Below, one piece after another: positions 35,540 to 48,500 of a stretch of 64,000 nt of DNA. The stretch's first letter is position 1. Each line of letters begins with the position of its first letter. The translations under genes and the position numbers were made by a program. Origin of the DNA: Drosophila miranda (taxonomy: Eukaryota > Arthropoda > Insecta > Diptera > Drosophilidae). The DNA lies in assembly GCF_003369915.1 (NCBI RefSeq), contig NC_046673.1, positions 7,362,001-7,426,000 of the forward strand, given 5' to 3'. The notes beneath the pieces were generated by a model. It was given only the letters and a program-made list of their open reading frames with translations, searched no databases and was not told where the DNA came from.

Positions 35540-36215
35540 AGCAATGTGCAAAAAGCGCATCGAAAATCAACTAAAGACAAACCACAGCCACAGCCGCAGC
35601 CGCAGCCACACACGAGCACACACACGCGCCTGCTGCTGCTGCTGCGGCTGCCGCTGCGGCTGCATACCCGACTGAGCTTGTGTTTACATCCAACAGAAAC
35701 AACAAGTTCGGAGAGCTTTCTCGATCGGCACTTCTTTGGGGTCCGCTGCTTTTGGCTCTTACATTTCTTTGGCGACCGCTGGCCGCGCTGGTCTGCAACA
35801 CCAAGCCAACCACCGGCCTCAAACAAGCCGCGACCACTGTCCGCCTAGCACGTGCCGCGCTCCACAAACCGCCGCCACCGTCACCGCCACCGCCAGCACC
35901 ACCGCCGGCGCCGTTCACCGCTCGCTCGATATCGCCAGATATAAAACTTGTCTCTATTGCTAGAGAAAGAACAAAATGCACAACCAGCTCTGATAAGAAC
36001 TGCACTATTTGTTTATATTTTTTGTTTACCTACATATTTGTTTGCTTGGAATTGTTTGTGAAACTCTGGTGATATGATATGATTCTTCCACTTCAAAGAC
36101 TGTGCCAGTGCTTTTGGGTGTGACTGTTAGTGACTATTTGTGAGAGAAATATAACTGGAAAGAAGCTGCGACTATTGCATTTCCAACTGGAAATTCCACC
36201 TGGAAATGGTGTGCG
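35540..36215 (+). other. Possible noncoding first exon with strong donor
   Basis: CAG- and CCGC-rich leader-like DNA is followed by TGTGCG at 36215 and then GTAAGTTCC, a near-perfect donor. The frames crossing it are short. The ATG just before the donor would leave phase 1, which does not fit the phase-2 acceptors of forked, so the exon would be untranslated. It is a candidate for another forked promoter. The evidence is composition plus the donor only. Confidence 0.27.
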
Positions 36216-39200
36216 GTAAGTTCCCTCTGGAGACTAGGATATTGCATTTAAATCTGAATTATTGCTAAATTGCTTAAAGGCAGTGCACTGCCGAGCCTCT
36301 TCTCATGAAGAACATGTGGCTCAATCGATCCTATGGTTAATAAAACAGACAAAGATCATAGGATGAGGAATGGAACATATATACTTGGAAACCTTGATAT
36401 CTTATCATAAAGAAGTCTGCCATTAAAGCAGGACCCTAATAACTTGTAAGGATTCCTATCAACACGAAAGTCTGAAAGATGGATCCATCATCCATCTTGA
36501 AAGTGTATTCAGAAATACGTATCCGTATATTGGAGAACTTTTTGCAGCATCGAAATTCTTCCATGCCCCAGGCCAATGGAAAATGTGTTTAATCTTCAAA
36601 GTGGGGAGACACAGCGCACAGATGGAGATGGCTTTCTCTATAAAGCTGGTCATATCACGATTTGATTTGCCTAAGTTATACAACCCTTTGGGGCTGCGAC
36701 TGATTATACGACTTGCTGCGATAATTACGACTCCAATTCCACTCCACTTCCCCTCCCCTGATGGTGAGGGTTTCAGTGTTTTGTAATGGACTGAATGCGT
36801 TTGTATGCAACACTCCATATCGCATGCACACCAGGCCACACCATGCCACACTCCACAGTGTGTGTTCATACCATTTCTAAAGCGTGTGCCGTGATAAATG
36901 AACGGGCCAGCTATCCATATCCATATCCATGCTCACTGACGTGATCCACGATCCACGATCACCACGATGCACAGTACACAGCAGACAGTAGAATCCAAAA
37001 CCAAAAACGAACGAAAAACTAATAATAAAACCGCATAAAATTGTATTTTGTTTCGGAGTTGCACACACACCCGTTCCCCGTTCTCCGTTCCCCATTCTCT
37101 TTATTTCCCTGGAAAAACTCGCTCATTGTGACACGGCAAGCGCAGAGCTTAATAACGTTTCTTGCATTGTATTTAAAGCTCTTGCAAGAGGGTATTCCAG
37201 TTTTGACCAGAGGCTTGTTTCGGCACTCCAAGCCGTTATCATGGCGTCTGATTCCTTTGTAAATTATAACTAATTATTAATTAATAAACCTAAGGAACGA
37301 TCTGTTAAATAAGAAACTCCTTTTGGGGAAAAGGAAATATTTTCAAATATTTTTTAGCATTTCTCTGGAAATCCTGCCAAGTTTTGCAATAATATGTGTA
37401 GTACACTCAGAGAAAAATGGTATACAAAAATCTTAATACTAAAATATTAAATAAATAAATAAAATATATTTTAATATGTACGAAATAAATTCAATCTAAA
37501 TATGAAATATTTTAAAATATTTTTAGCACATTCTTTCCACAATCTTTCTCTGGATGGTAGGGTATTAGAATGGTCGACCCTATCCATCGGCTTTTCCTTT
37601 TGTTTTGCTTTTATTTACAATTATGTATTTCTTTTGCTATTTGTTTTTACGCTGAAAAATTTTCGGATTAATTTGGGTTTAATTTGAGAAATTCTGTGAC
37701 TAATTTCGGATGGAGCAAGGGGCAAACTCTGCCTCCTGAACTCTTTGTCTACATAGGTTCGTTCAACCCGCGTCTGCCCTCGCCTCCAACACAGACACAC
37801 AGATACACACGCCCACCGTAACTATTTACCGAGATTGCTTTGATGGGGCAAAACGATCGAATGATTGCCGGGCAATCGCTGGCAACACTTGAATAGATCG
37901 CCAGACAATTATAATTTTTAATAGTGCATTTCTGCAATTTTTGATTGTTTTTGTTTCTTTGCTCGGATTTGTTAGTTAGCAACGCTTTTGCTGACAAACA
38001 AACGAATTTCAATCTGAGGCCAAGCCAAGCCACCGCCACAGCCACAGCCAAGAAAAGAAAAGAAAAGCCAAGAAACTGAAAAAGAAAAAGTGAAATTTCG
38101 TTTATCAGAGGGGACGCTGGGTAAAGCTGTTCGGGAAACTCGTTTGCTCCGCTCTGCTCTGCTCTGATATGCCTGCTGCTCCTCCTTGCCATCATCCACA
38201 TCATCCTACTCTTCAGTCATCATCCTTTTGCTTTCGATGCTTTCGTGTGCTTACCGCCGCAGACCTGAAGGCGCGGGCGATGGCCATTTAGCCGGGGCTG
38301 GTCCGGGAGAGGCGAGCTGTTAGCCAATCTCTCAACGCGGTCAACAACCGGCCCAGGCCGCAGCTTTCCACCACCAATGTCAATTATTAAGGCAAACCAA
38401 ACCGTTTACATACGACATTTTCCAAGCAATCCGCAGACACACAAAAACGAACTACAAAACATATCGCCACGGACTCCTCGGACTTATCTGCGGCGCGGCG
38501 ATGGATTTTCATGTTTTCTTTCCATTGACGCCAAACGGGTTTCTCTCTCTATCCCGCGAATCTCTTCAATGTTGTGTCGCCCATCATAATTGGTCATTTG
38601 TCCAAGTGTTCGCCTCGAAGCAGCCTCCCCACTCGGTTTGGCTAATCCACTCCACACATTTGGTCATTAGCCGCCGTCGCCGCCGCCGACAGCAGCGAAA
38701 AGAGAGTCGCAAAGTTCATCGGTGTTCGAATCGATTCGAATAGTGTCCGAGAGGCTAATTAGAAGAGCTTTCAAATCGAATCAAATCAAAAAGGTTTACG
38801 AGCTCAAAGCAATTGATTGGACTCACATGTAATTCGATTTGTTTCAAACCATAATTTCCATTGTTCTAGAACTGTTTGGTAGGGCTTTTTGAAGGGTTAA
38901 GGGTATTCCAGCAGGCTGGCGGAAAGACGCACATACCACATTCATATTCATAGTTATATTTACACGCCGGTGGTTGACTCATTTGCATTCTAGGTCTAGG
39001 GACCTTTGGGGGACATTCGCCACACATTCACTAGTTTTTGAGTCTCTGGGTCTCTGTAGGCAGATTTCATTTTGCTTTTCGCCGCGGAATGGACCGAGAG
39101 GGAGAGGATGAGAGGAACCGCGACCTGTCACAACTCGAGTGAGTCTTCAGGTGCAAATGCAGAGGCAGACACAGAGGCCTTTGTTTGCCCCCTTTTCTGA

Positions 39201-42200
39201 TGGCTGATTGTTAGACAAATGTTTGGCTGGCTCTGGCCTGCCATGGCTTACTTTCACAGACTCACTTCGTCTGAATCGCTGAATGATTGAATGAATGTAT
39301 GCGCTTTGCATATGAATGGAAAGACAGACAAACAGCTAGGTAGAGAGGGAGAGGGAGAGAGGGCGGAAGATGCGCTGTGCTCGGCGAGTTTTTGCCGAGC
39401 TTTTGGAGGAAGTTGGCTGAAATTCTTGATCTCCGTGCTCTCTGTGCTCTCCGCTCTCTTCAGATGAAAAGTTTAAAGTTGAACAATTTGTTGCACACAT
39501 TTACTTTTGCTTTCTTTTTTTTCTTTTGGCCTTTGAAAACACACACGAAAGTGAAAACTTCCCGCGCCTCCATTCTTGGCCGCTCGAAATTCGAATTTAA
39601 ATTTGAATTTGAATTGCCATTTGACGACGAGATGGATGGATGGCGACGAGAGACGAAAACGAAGCCACCGATCGCTGCCCCTAACCGTTAGATCGAATAC
39701 TAGCGGTTTGTTCTGCTTTTGATGGGCAGCAGGCAAAAAAACAATATAAATCCATAATGAAATAAAACAAAGCGAAAAGTAAAAGTATTCGAACAGTGGC
39801 CCCCAACCAATGGACTCTCCGACAAGCATCCGCAAGCAATCTTGCTTCACTTCCTCAATGAATCTCTAGGGGGAGATCATCATTGTAGATTATGGTACTC
39901 AGATCTGAGATTCTGCTAATCTTAGCCATTATTTAATGGAAAGTCCCAGATTTGACACTTGGAAAAGATGCTAGAACATTCCTCCCAAACATACTTTTTT
40001 TCCTTAAGAAATGTTTGAGTTTAGTTGCGTAATTTAATGTATGTATGTGCAGGATGTACAGTACATAAAACACTTTATTCTGAGGGAATAAAAATAGAAA
40101 ATACAATTTTTAAGGTGTCACGCGTCATGCGGCAGCGCCCCTCGGTCGGTTGGGCGGGAGGGATCCGCGCGTAACAGCCTTCTGTTGGTGTCACACGGGC
40201 CACTTGATGGTACAGTAATTGCATCGCCACTTGAAAGATACAGTCATTGATTATAAACATCCAAATAAGAATCCTTGATACCATAACATATTCCTTTGAA
40301 GAAACCTACGACAGGGACCCTCTCTGTTTGTCACCTCTCTCTGAGTCTTTCTGCCCATGAAAATTTTAGCAGTACAGTAAGAACTCGGCTGAGGGAGATC
40401 TTAAAGAGACTTTGGCCCTTTTTCCTAGGGTAAACCAATGGAAACTCTATGGAGTTGTTGCAGTTCTTCTCTCTATCTGGTTCTCTCCTACCTAACCCCA
40501 TTCGCTTTGCAGAATTGCCTAAAAATTCATAATTAAAAAGCAGCAACAGTTTCGTTTTCTACTTTTATTTTATTGCTCCACTATTAATGGTATTATTGTT
40601 GGGTTGCGGTTTTGTGTTGGGGTTGGGGTTGGGTCTTGGGGCTGGAGCTTTGGCTGTTTTACGATCATTTCCCATCCGCCGAACGGGGCACCGGCCCCGT
40701 TACCCACCAAATACGACGTACACTATTTTCCAACTCACCTGCATGAAGAAATTATTCCTCATTTTATGGTTTTACCCCTCAAAATCACTGAAGCATTTGT
40801 TTGAGGTGATTTCGGGTGTTTTGGTTTGTTTGTTTTCAGTTTTTGAATACTATTTAACCAAGTTGCAGATACATTTAGCGTTAGATGGAGTTCTTGACGT
40901 GAAAGCTGAGAGGGAAAACTCCACACTTTTCCCATTACAATTGTTTTTATTGCTCAAAATATCTATTCAGGATCCGAATAGATTAAAAAAAGTTCTGTTT
41001 TATTTTAAGGAAAATATCAGAGGTATGATTTATATATAGATTTCACTAAGAATTCTTAAAAAAATAAATTAAACAAACAAGAAATCAAACAACAATTGAT
41101 GTCATTTTTTTGTCAGTTTTCTAATTGTTTAGCTTATTTTTTTGATCCATTTTGCATGTTTAAAGTCTTTTTTAAGTTAGTAAACATAAATTTTAAGGAT
41201 TTATTTAGTCCATTAATATAATATTATTTATAATAATTAAAAAAATAGTGTATATTTGTCTCTTCACATTCAAAAAGTCTTATAAAGCTAGTACGTACGT
41301 ATTTATATAAATATTTGATCGCGCTCCGGTACTTATTAGCATTTCGCCGTTTAGCTGATATTCAATTTTAAATTCTAAGTTTTAGTGGTTCTTTGTTAAA
41401 TTACTTAAACATCTAGCATTTGCCTAAATAATAACCACAGTTCAAGGGAACCAAAAATAATTTTTCAAAAAGTATAATCCGAATGGGTTCTCTTGGGTAC
41501 TCGTAAGTAGTGTCGTTTAAATGCCATCTTTAGGCCTTAATAAAATGATATATAATGATACATTTCGAAGTTATTTCCATGGCGAATATCCCATTGGGTT
41601 GCATCAAGCGGAATAATGTTGTTGTTATTCTTTATTAAGTTTTTCAATTTAGACATGCAGAGTACTTTGTACCTGGCTCGATCATCGCTGGGGCCTCCCA
41701 TCTATCAATTATGTATCTTAAAAGCATGCATAGTAGTACTATCCTACACAGATACAAGTTCTCGAAGGTTCTTGACGTTGATCAACTCAAGCGTGGCAGC
41801 GATTTGCTGGGTGATGGAAGGAACTGGTCGCATCTGTGGAGGGCTCGAGTCTCTGGGGGATGGATGGAGAGGGGTACTCGTAATTGCAGTTGGGCGGCTA
41901 GTTGGGGTGTTCCCATTGACTGAGTCGGATCTTCTTCGGACTCGTGATTGGGCCAGCCCACTATGGGCAAAAGTTCAATATGATTTCACAATATTAAGGG
42001 TGGTAGTAGTAGCAAAAAAAGGCCGTTTTTGCCCACAGTGCACCCTTGGGTTCCTGTTGGCACCCCTACCACTGCTTTGAGCGTGAGTCACGGCAGAGTC
42101 ATGTGCAAAAGGCGTGAAGAGTGTCATGATTTCTGGTTGAATGGTGTTCCGACACCCACTACCTCCCTCTCTCGGAGCTGGGTTTTGGGATTTCGGGTCT

Positions 42201-42587
42201 GGAAGCATTCTCAACCTTCGCTTTCGGCTGCAGCTCCATTTTGCATAATCGCGCTGGCTTGTCCAGCTCTGTCCAATCTCTGCTTTGGCAATGTGACCCA
42301 CAAAGGCCAATGAAAATGAAAACGTCAGAGATTAAGGCCCATTAAGTGGGCTCCAAGTAACCCTTGGGGGCGCTGCAATGGGGCTAGTGTCCGACACAAC
42401 GTGCAGATGCCGCTTAGAAAGGTTGTCATTGAGGGCTCGCCTGGGCCATAAAGCACTCATAATGCAAATATAACAGAGCACATTATAATAGATCCCTGCC
42501 TTGGCTGTTTTGACTGCGCCTCCATCCGCATTTCACGTACGAGTATTCATTCCATTCAAATTCAAATTTGAAATTTGAAATGAAATC

Positions 42588-42630
42588 GCTTGGCTTGGCT
42601 TGGCTTGGCTTGGCTTGGCTTGGCCTGGCT
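42588..42630. repeat. (TGGCT)n pentamer microsatellite
   Basis: About eight copies of TGGCT with one C substitution near the right end. An AAATTTGAAATTTGAAA palindromic tract sits immediately to the left. Confidence 0.9.
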
Positions 42631-44159
42631 GCTCATCTGCCGAAGGTTGACAAATGTCGCTTGCAGAAATCGCATTCACATGCCAGACACTGTCCATCAA
42701 AAACATCTGACATACATTCAGAGCAATATCAATAATATTGTATATAGATATTGGATTAATATATAGGTATTGTACAGCTCTTGGCACACTTTGCCCGCGG
42801 GCTCTACTGAGGAGGGATTGCGCAAGGCACTTTCAGGTCTGATGTCTTCATTCAGATGGATATTTGCATGCAGATTACAATGCACCATGAGGGGACAGAA
42901 CCGTTAACTGGCTCCCAACAGAAGCTGTAGAGAGTTGGCAAAAATATCTCAGTAAATCCCTTTTCAAACTTGCTAAAAACACCTAAAGATTGATTCAATC
43001 TATCTTTACCTAGCCCCATCAACTGCCTGACTAACGCTATTTTCCATATAACTCGATGGATTGATGTAGAAAAGAGCTCCGCCCACCTAAACCCACTTAA
43101 ATACCTATTAAAAAGTAGACTTGCAATCGAAAACCTGTACCTTACATGAGAGCACAAACATTCCATATCCATTCCAAGTGGATAATATTTTATCCCGCAC
43201 AAAATATCCAGTTTTATCCTAAGAGACCTAAACAAACCGGTAGGATCTCTCTTGATTTTGACTGCCATATATTTTCATCCAAATACAGACAAGATAATTC
43301 TCTTCTATGAGAAGATTCCCTGCTATACTATGATGCATAAATCCACAGTTTCTTATAAAAAGTATTCCATATATGAGATACATTTCAGGCACATGCATTT
43401 GTAGCTGCCTTAACGGATCTAAGAGACCCTTTATATGGCAGCTAGTGAATGCAAAACCCAGATGTTCCTTAAGAATTCTACCCGAATTTATTGGAGTTTT
43501 TTCACTTCAGTCTTTCTTTGGATTTGAAATTCATTCAAGTGCACATTTGTACAAATTTGTATGTGTTTGTGTATTCAATATATGAGTGTTTTTGGCAGTG
43601 GCGGAAATATTTCCAGCAGGACATATAATCTTCGACGTAAAGGATCCAAGTGCAAGCCACCATCTAAGCTCGAGGAAAGACCCCACACTGTGGAGTGGAG
43701 GATGCTCTCCAGATACATATGTATGTACATCTGTTTAGTGCGATCATCTGTACATTTATCTGTATTGTTGTTGCCGTCATTGTTGGCCAATTGGCCTGGA
43801 CAACGGCGGCTGTCAATTAGCCGAGAACAGAACTCAACTCGCAGTTGAAATTGCTGAATGCCCCTGCAACAGCAGCAACAATATTACGACTATTCGAGTA
43901 CATTATTAACAACAAATTTTTGATCGGCCCCGATGGTGGGGGAGGGGTGGGGTGTATTCTGGTTGTTGTTGGTGTTGGCGCGTGCGCAGCCAAGTGAAAC
44001 ATTTGGAAGCGATGACTGCCCCTCTAGCAGCAGCAGCAGCAGCAGCGGGAGCGGCAGCAACAGGAGGGTTGCCGTTGGCAGAGTTGACATGGCAGTGAGC
44101 GTGAAAAATAAATAAATACGACTGTAATATTGTACAATGAAATGGGGGTTGCGTTGCTC

Positions 44160-44661
44160 ATTCAGAGAGCTCTTCAGCTCTCGACCGACTCTTCAATGTT
44201 GAGCAAACACCGCCACAGCCACCGCCACCGCCACCAACAATAACAATAACAATAATACAACGTACAACATACAAAAATAAAAACAAAAACACAACAAAAA
44301 ACTCTTAATCATACACTGGCGCTGGCAGAGACGTCAGCTGCGCAGTTGGCGGAACTTTTGCATAGGATTTTGTGTTTTTGTTTCAGCTTCAGACTCGGAG
44401 TCGGAGTTTTATTTTTGGCCAAACAACATTTGCGTCGACGTCGTCACGGAAGGCAGACGCGACAAACGCGACAACGCGACATCGAACGGAAACCGGAAAA
44501 CGAAAGAAAAAAGAAAAACCATAGTAAAAAACAAATTAAAAGCCATCAGCGGATTGCGACAAAACAAGAGAAAGAGCAGAGAACGCTAACGAGAACGCCA
44601 AGCGGGAATCGGGAATTGGGGGAACTGGGAGAACTGGGAGAGCTGGGAACGGGACGGGACC
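44160..44661 (+). promoter_or_regulatory. f: Probable TATA-less start and 5' UTR of the forked exon at 44662
   Basis: GCTCATTCAG at 44157-44166 fits the fly initiator (TCATTC, A at 44160). No TATA box precedes it. The following 500 bases have leader-like CGACGTCG and A-rich composition and run without a needed splice into the ATG at 44662, which has GGGACC before it. The start site is an estimate. Confidence 0.45.
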
Positions 44662-45557
44662 ATGCCCAGTAGTTCGCCGGTGATCGTGTGGAACGGTGCT
44701 CAGTACACGGCCAGCAGCAAAGAGCTCGAGCAGCTGCGTCGCGACTACGGCCTGGATGCACGCATGCTGGAGGCGACTCTCGTGCCGCGCTACAAACGCC
44801 ACAAGCCGGAGGCCAGTGCCCGCAACGAGCACGTTAAGCTAAAGCCAGGAGCAGGCAAGCCCAGCCCCAGCTCCAGCTCCGACTGGATCCTGCGCCAGGA
44901 CAAGGATAAGACCGTGAGTCAGGTCAACTTCCATCCCTGGCCGGGCACCCACTTCGATCTGGTGCCGTGGCGACGCACCCGCTCCGCCTTGGACCTCACC
45001 TCGGTGGCGGACTACAACCAGAGCCACAGCCACAGCCACAGCCTGGTGGTGGATGCCAAGTCGCTGCGCGGCCTAGAGAAGCTCGAGTTGCGGCAGCAAC
45101 GTCGCCGCCTGCAGCGGGCCCAATCCACGCAGCAAGGCCTGCGGCGCCTCGTCCGGGTCCGCCTCATCTTCTCAATCGAGCTGCGCCACAAGCGGATGGA
45201 GGTGCTGCGCAAGAGCTCGCTGCCCGTGCGGGTGTTCGAGCAGCGGTTCGCTCTCAGTGAGAACGAGAGCGCCGCCTACGAGCGGGTGCTCCTGGACGCC
45301 AATGTTGGTGTCGACCAGCATGTGGGGTACTTCAGCAGACGGCAGCAGCAGCAGCAGGGACCACAGGATGAGCAGCTAGTGGTCGATTTTGCCAGTGAAA
45401 CGGAGGCCGAAACGGAGGAAAAACCAGAGCCAGAGGAGGCCCTGTATGCCACGATCGCCAGTCCAGGGACCAAGAGAGCAGCTACCACTGCCAGCGTCAC
45501 TCCTTCGGCGGGTCAGGTGCCATGCGTCAAGTGTCGCGACATTGCCATCAAATTAAG
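44662..45557 (+). CDS. f: forked 5' coding exon B (alternative N-terminus)
   Basis: ATG at 44662 opens a frame of 298 residues plus two bases, ending AG before GTAAAC (phase 2). It reads [20 protein letters not shown], then a Tyr/Arg-containing stretch ([13 protein letters not shown]), then WHPWPGT-like aromatic motifs around 90-105. A strongly basic predicted coiled coil ([18 protein letters not shown], about 140-190) and a Gln/Glu-rich acidic segment follow. It ends with a CVKC pair ([11 protein letters not shown]). No known domain was recognised. Joining to 48444 reads ...[17 protein letters not shown] read this as an isoform-specific N-terminus of forked because the frame and order fit and no stop or other exon intervenes. 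Confidence 0.75.
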
Positions 45558-48500
45558 GTAAACCTCGGACGCAGTGAAATCTCCTCCAATCTTCTGTTCA
45601 GACAGAAATTCGAACGGTAAACGAGAACAGAAAAAAAGAAAGAAAAAAACACTTTTAAAATAACTCTACTCCAAAACTTAATTGATCTGCAGTACAGTGA
45701 AGTGTGACTAAAGAATACCGAGCCAAATCAGCTCAAAGTTTGTTCATTTTTTTCCGAGTGATTCAAGTGTTTCACACTATTAAGTGTTCATATGTTGCTT
45801 ATGCTCGGAAGAGCAGCATCTCTCTAGTGATTGTTTCCATATAAATCTTTTGGTTTACAAATGGATGGTGCAAAATTCCCATGCTGCCATAACTTCCAAT
45901 GCTCTTCCATAATGGCAGAGTGGGTATTCAAAAATTGATTATCATCTTCCGTTCTCAGTTATTACCTCTTTCCTTGGACATCTTCCCAATGATTTCTTCT
46001 TATACTAGATATAACGCTAATGAGTGGAGAAATGATAGACACATATTGGTCTGCTAAAAATAATTTTGTTGAGTATTTTCTGCCAGCCACAGGCAATAAA
46101 AAAATCCTTGATGAAACTCCAAAAATATCTCTAAGCCTCTATCCTCCGCTTGAACTAGAACTGCTCCACTGTGAAACATATACTCCTCTTGGCATTCTGC
46201 TATTGAACTGATCTAACAACTTCCTTCCATTTGCCATGGATGAGATCAGAGGAGAGGAGTCTTTTCCAAAGAGAAGTCTGCTCTGACCCTCTGTCGAGCT
46301 GCGTGCATCAAATGTTGACCCCTTAGCACTCTCGTCTTATCTGTGGGACTCGTAACAGATCTTGATGTTCCCTAACCCTGTTCGCCAGTTTGCTTGACCA
46401 ACTGGCCCCCAATGCTCTTGCCAAATAGTTTATTTCACTTTTTCCTCACTTTTCTGTGCGGCGTTTATGGCCGGTGTTTGTTGGCTTTGCCGGCGGCTTG
46501 TGGCACCTGCCGCCCTGCTTCGTTGACACCTGCTACCGGCCCGTTTCCATTTTTCTGCTGCTGCTACCGTTGATGCAATAAACTGGAAGAAAGTGTCGTC
46601 TTCTCGGCTTTCTGTTTCTTTATCATTCGCCAAACTGGGAAAGCAAACACAAACACTCACACACAAAGCAACAACGGAAAAGCATTTTTCCCATTTTCCT
46701 CAAATAGCGAAAGGTATATCCGAATATAGGAGCAGTTTGTCTCTGAAAAATGTCATTGCGTGAATATAAATACAATATATTATTATTAAATAGAATGTAC
46801 AATTATGAAATTCAATTCATGTAGCTGCCCAGAAGCAAGGGGTATCTTGTGCCTCGAGCCCCTATCCAGCTTCGCTGCTAACAATTAATTTTCGGTCGTG
46901 TGTGTTCAGTTTTTCTCGTTGAGCAGGGACAGGCTATCATTACGAGAGTATCATTATGATTGGTGCTCCGCAGCGGAAACGGCAGGGGACGACGACGAGG
47001 TGGAGACAAACGATCAAGTGAGTCAGCAATGCCATAAATACGACTGGAGCCAGCGGAGGCAGTAGACTTGACCCGGTTTAGTGATTTGGAAAAGGGCACC
47101 CACTGAAGTCAGCCAATGCAGTCGAAGGAGCCCCCAGACAGAGATGCCATCAACGTTAATTGCCAGTGCTTCCTTAAATAATTAAGAGGAGCATCTAATC
47201 ATTTTGTTTTGCCGAGTGTAAGCCGCTGTTTCAGTGTAAATAATTGGACTGTTTCTGTATTTTTGCATCGTTTAAATAATGCAAATGTAACATAGCTTAG
47301 GTGCTTCGTTGGATAGCAACCAATTATTCAATAACTTTAACGATTTGTCCCATCTTCCATACTCCCTACCTTCATTATACCGATATGACGTTCATTTTCC
47401 TGTTTTATTGCCCTGAAAATGTACTCTTCAGGGCTCAAATCAATGGAAATTGTGGCCCATAAATTCCACATTTAAGCTTTTTAATTGTTCATCACACATA
47501 AAAGATAAGAGAGATCATCATCTGGTTTATTAATGGCTGATACTGCCATGTTGCCCCGCAAGTTCGTGTCCCAAGTCTTTTGTTTCTCGCAGCAAAGTTG
47601 GCTGCAATTTATTTTCAGGCGCATGCGCAAAAGTAGGCAACACTTTTTTTGAAAGCTTTAAGGCACTTCCGTTTGAATCACTTTAGTTTCCTAAGCGATT
47701 GTAGATATGTATATGGCGGGTCTTAACTATAATTCTTACTGTTTTCACCATTCTGAGCAGCCATTAGCGAATTTCTCCGCGATATGATGGTCTCTGGGCG
47801 ATACAATTGCTCTCTCAGCATCGCAAAACCCCAGCTCTAAGACATTCATTGGAGAACAGCAGTAAATTGTACAAAAATATCACACATAATATAAGATTAA
47901 GCAACTCCTCAGTAAAAGAAATGTCAACTATCAAAAGGAATCCAAGGATATAAGCCAAAATTTGCCACAAAAAAGCAGAATTCGATTTCGGAGCTGGGTT
48001 ACAAAATTGCAAAACTCTGCGAATCGGGCAAGACTTTCTGCATACAATTTCTTGTATTACCATATGCACTTTTATATGTCCAATTGTACAAGTTTTTATA
48101 TGTAAAACCTTTTCTTTTTTTGTATTTTTTTTTATCAGCCAAAATATCTGCGAGAAAAATCTATAACTAAGATTAAGTACACATGTAGATGAGATGTGTA
48201 ACAGCCTTACTTTTGGCTTCTACTAATTAGACGTTGTTTGGATCAGCATCTATAGCCGATTCGATATAGCCATTCTAAGAGACTTTATTATTTAAAGCAC
48301 AAATATAATTTTCGGAAATAAATAAGGCCTCACAAAAATTGTTCGCGATAAATTGATGGAACTCTCCTTAAAAAAAGTTTAAAAAAAACACCTTCTTTAA
48401 TATTTATATTACTATAATCCAATTGTTTTTCTCATTTACCCAGAACCATAAACGACTATGCTCTAAGCTCGAATCTGCACTTGAAGCACAACCGCATCAA

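Larger units (their letters stand above)
34409..44159. other. Presumed forked intron, no further gene recognised
   Basis: The stretch contains GA-rich microsatellites (34785-34816), (AT)n near 35203-35255, a candidate noncoding exon at 35540-36215, a short GC-rich block near 40110-40200, and a (TGGCT)n run at 42588-42630. Open frames such as 37749-38204 and 41616-42080 have no domain or splice support. Confidence 0.5.
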
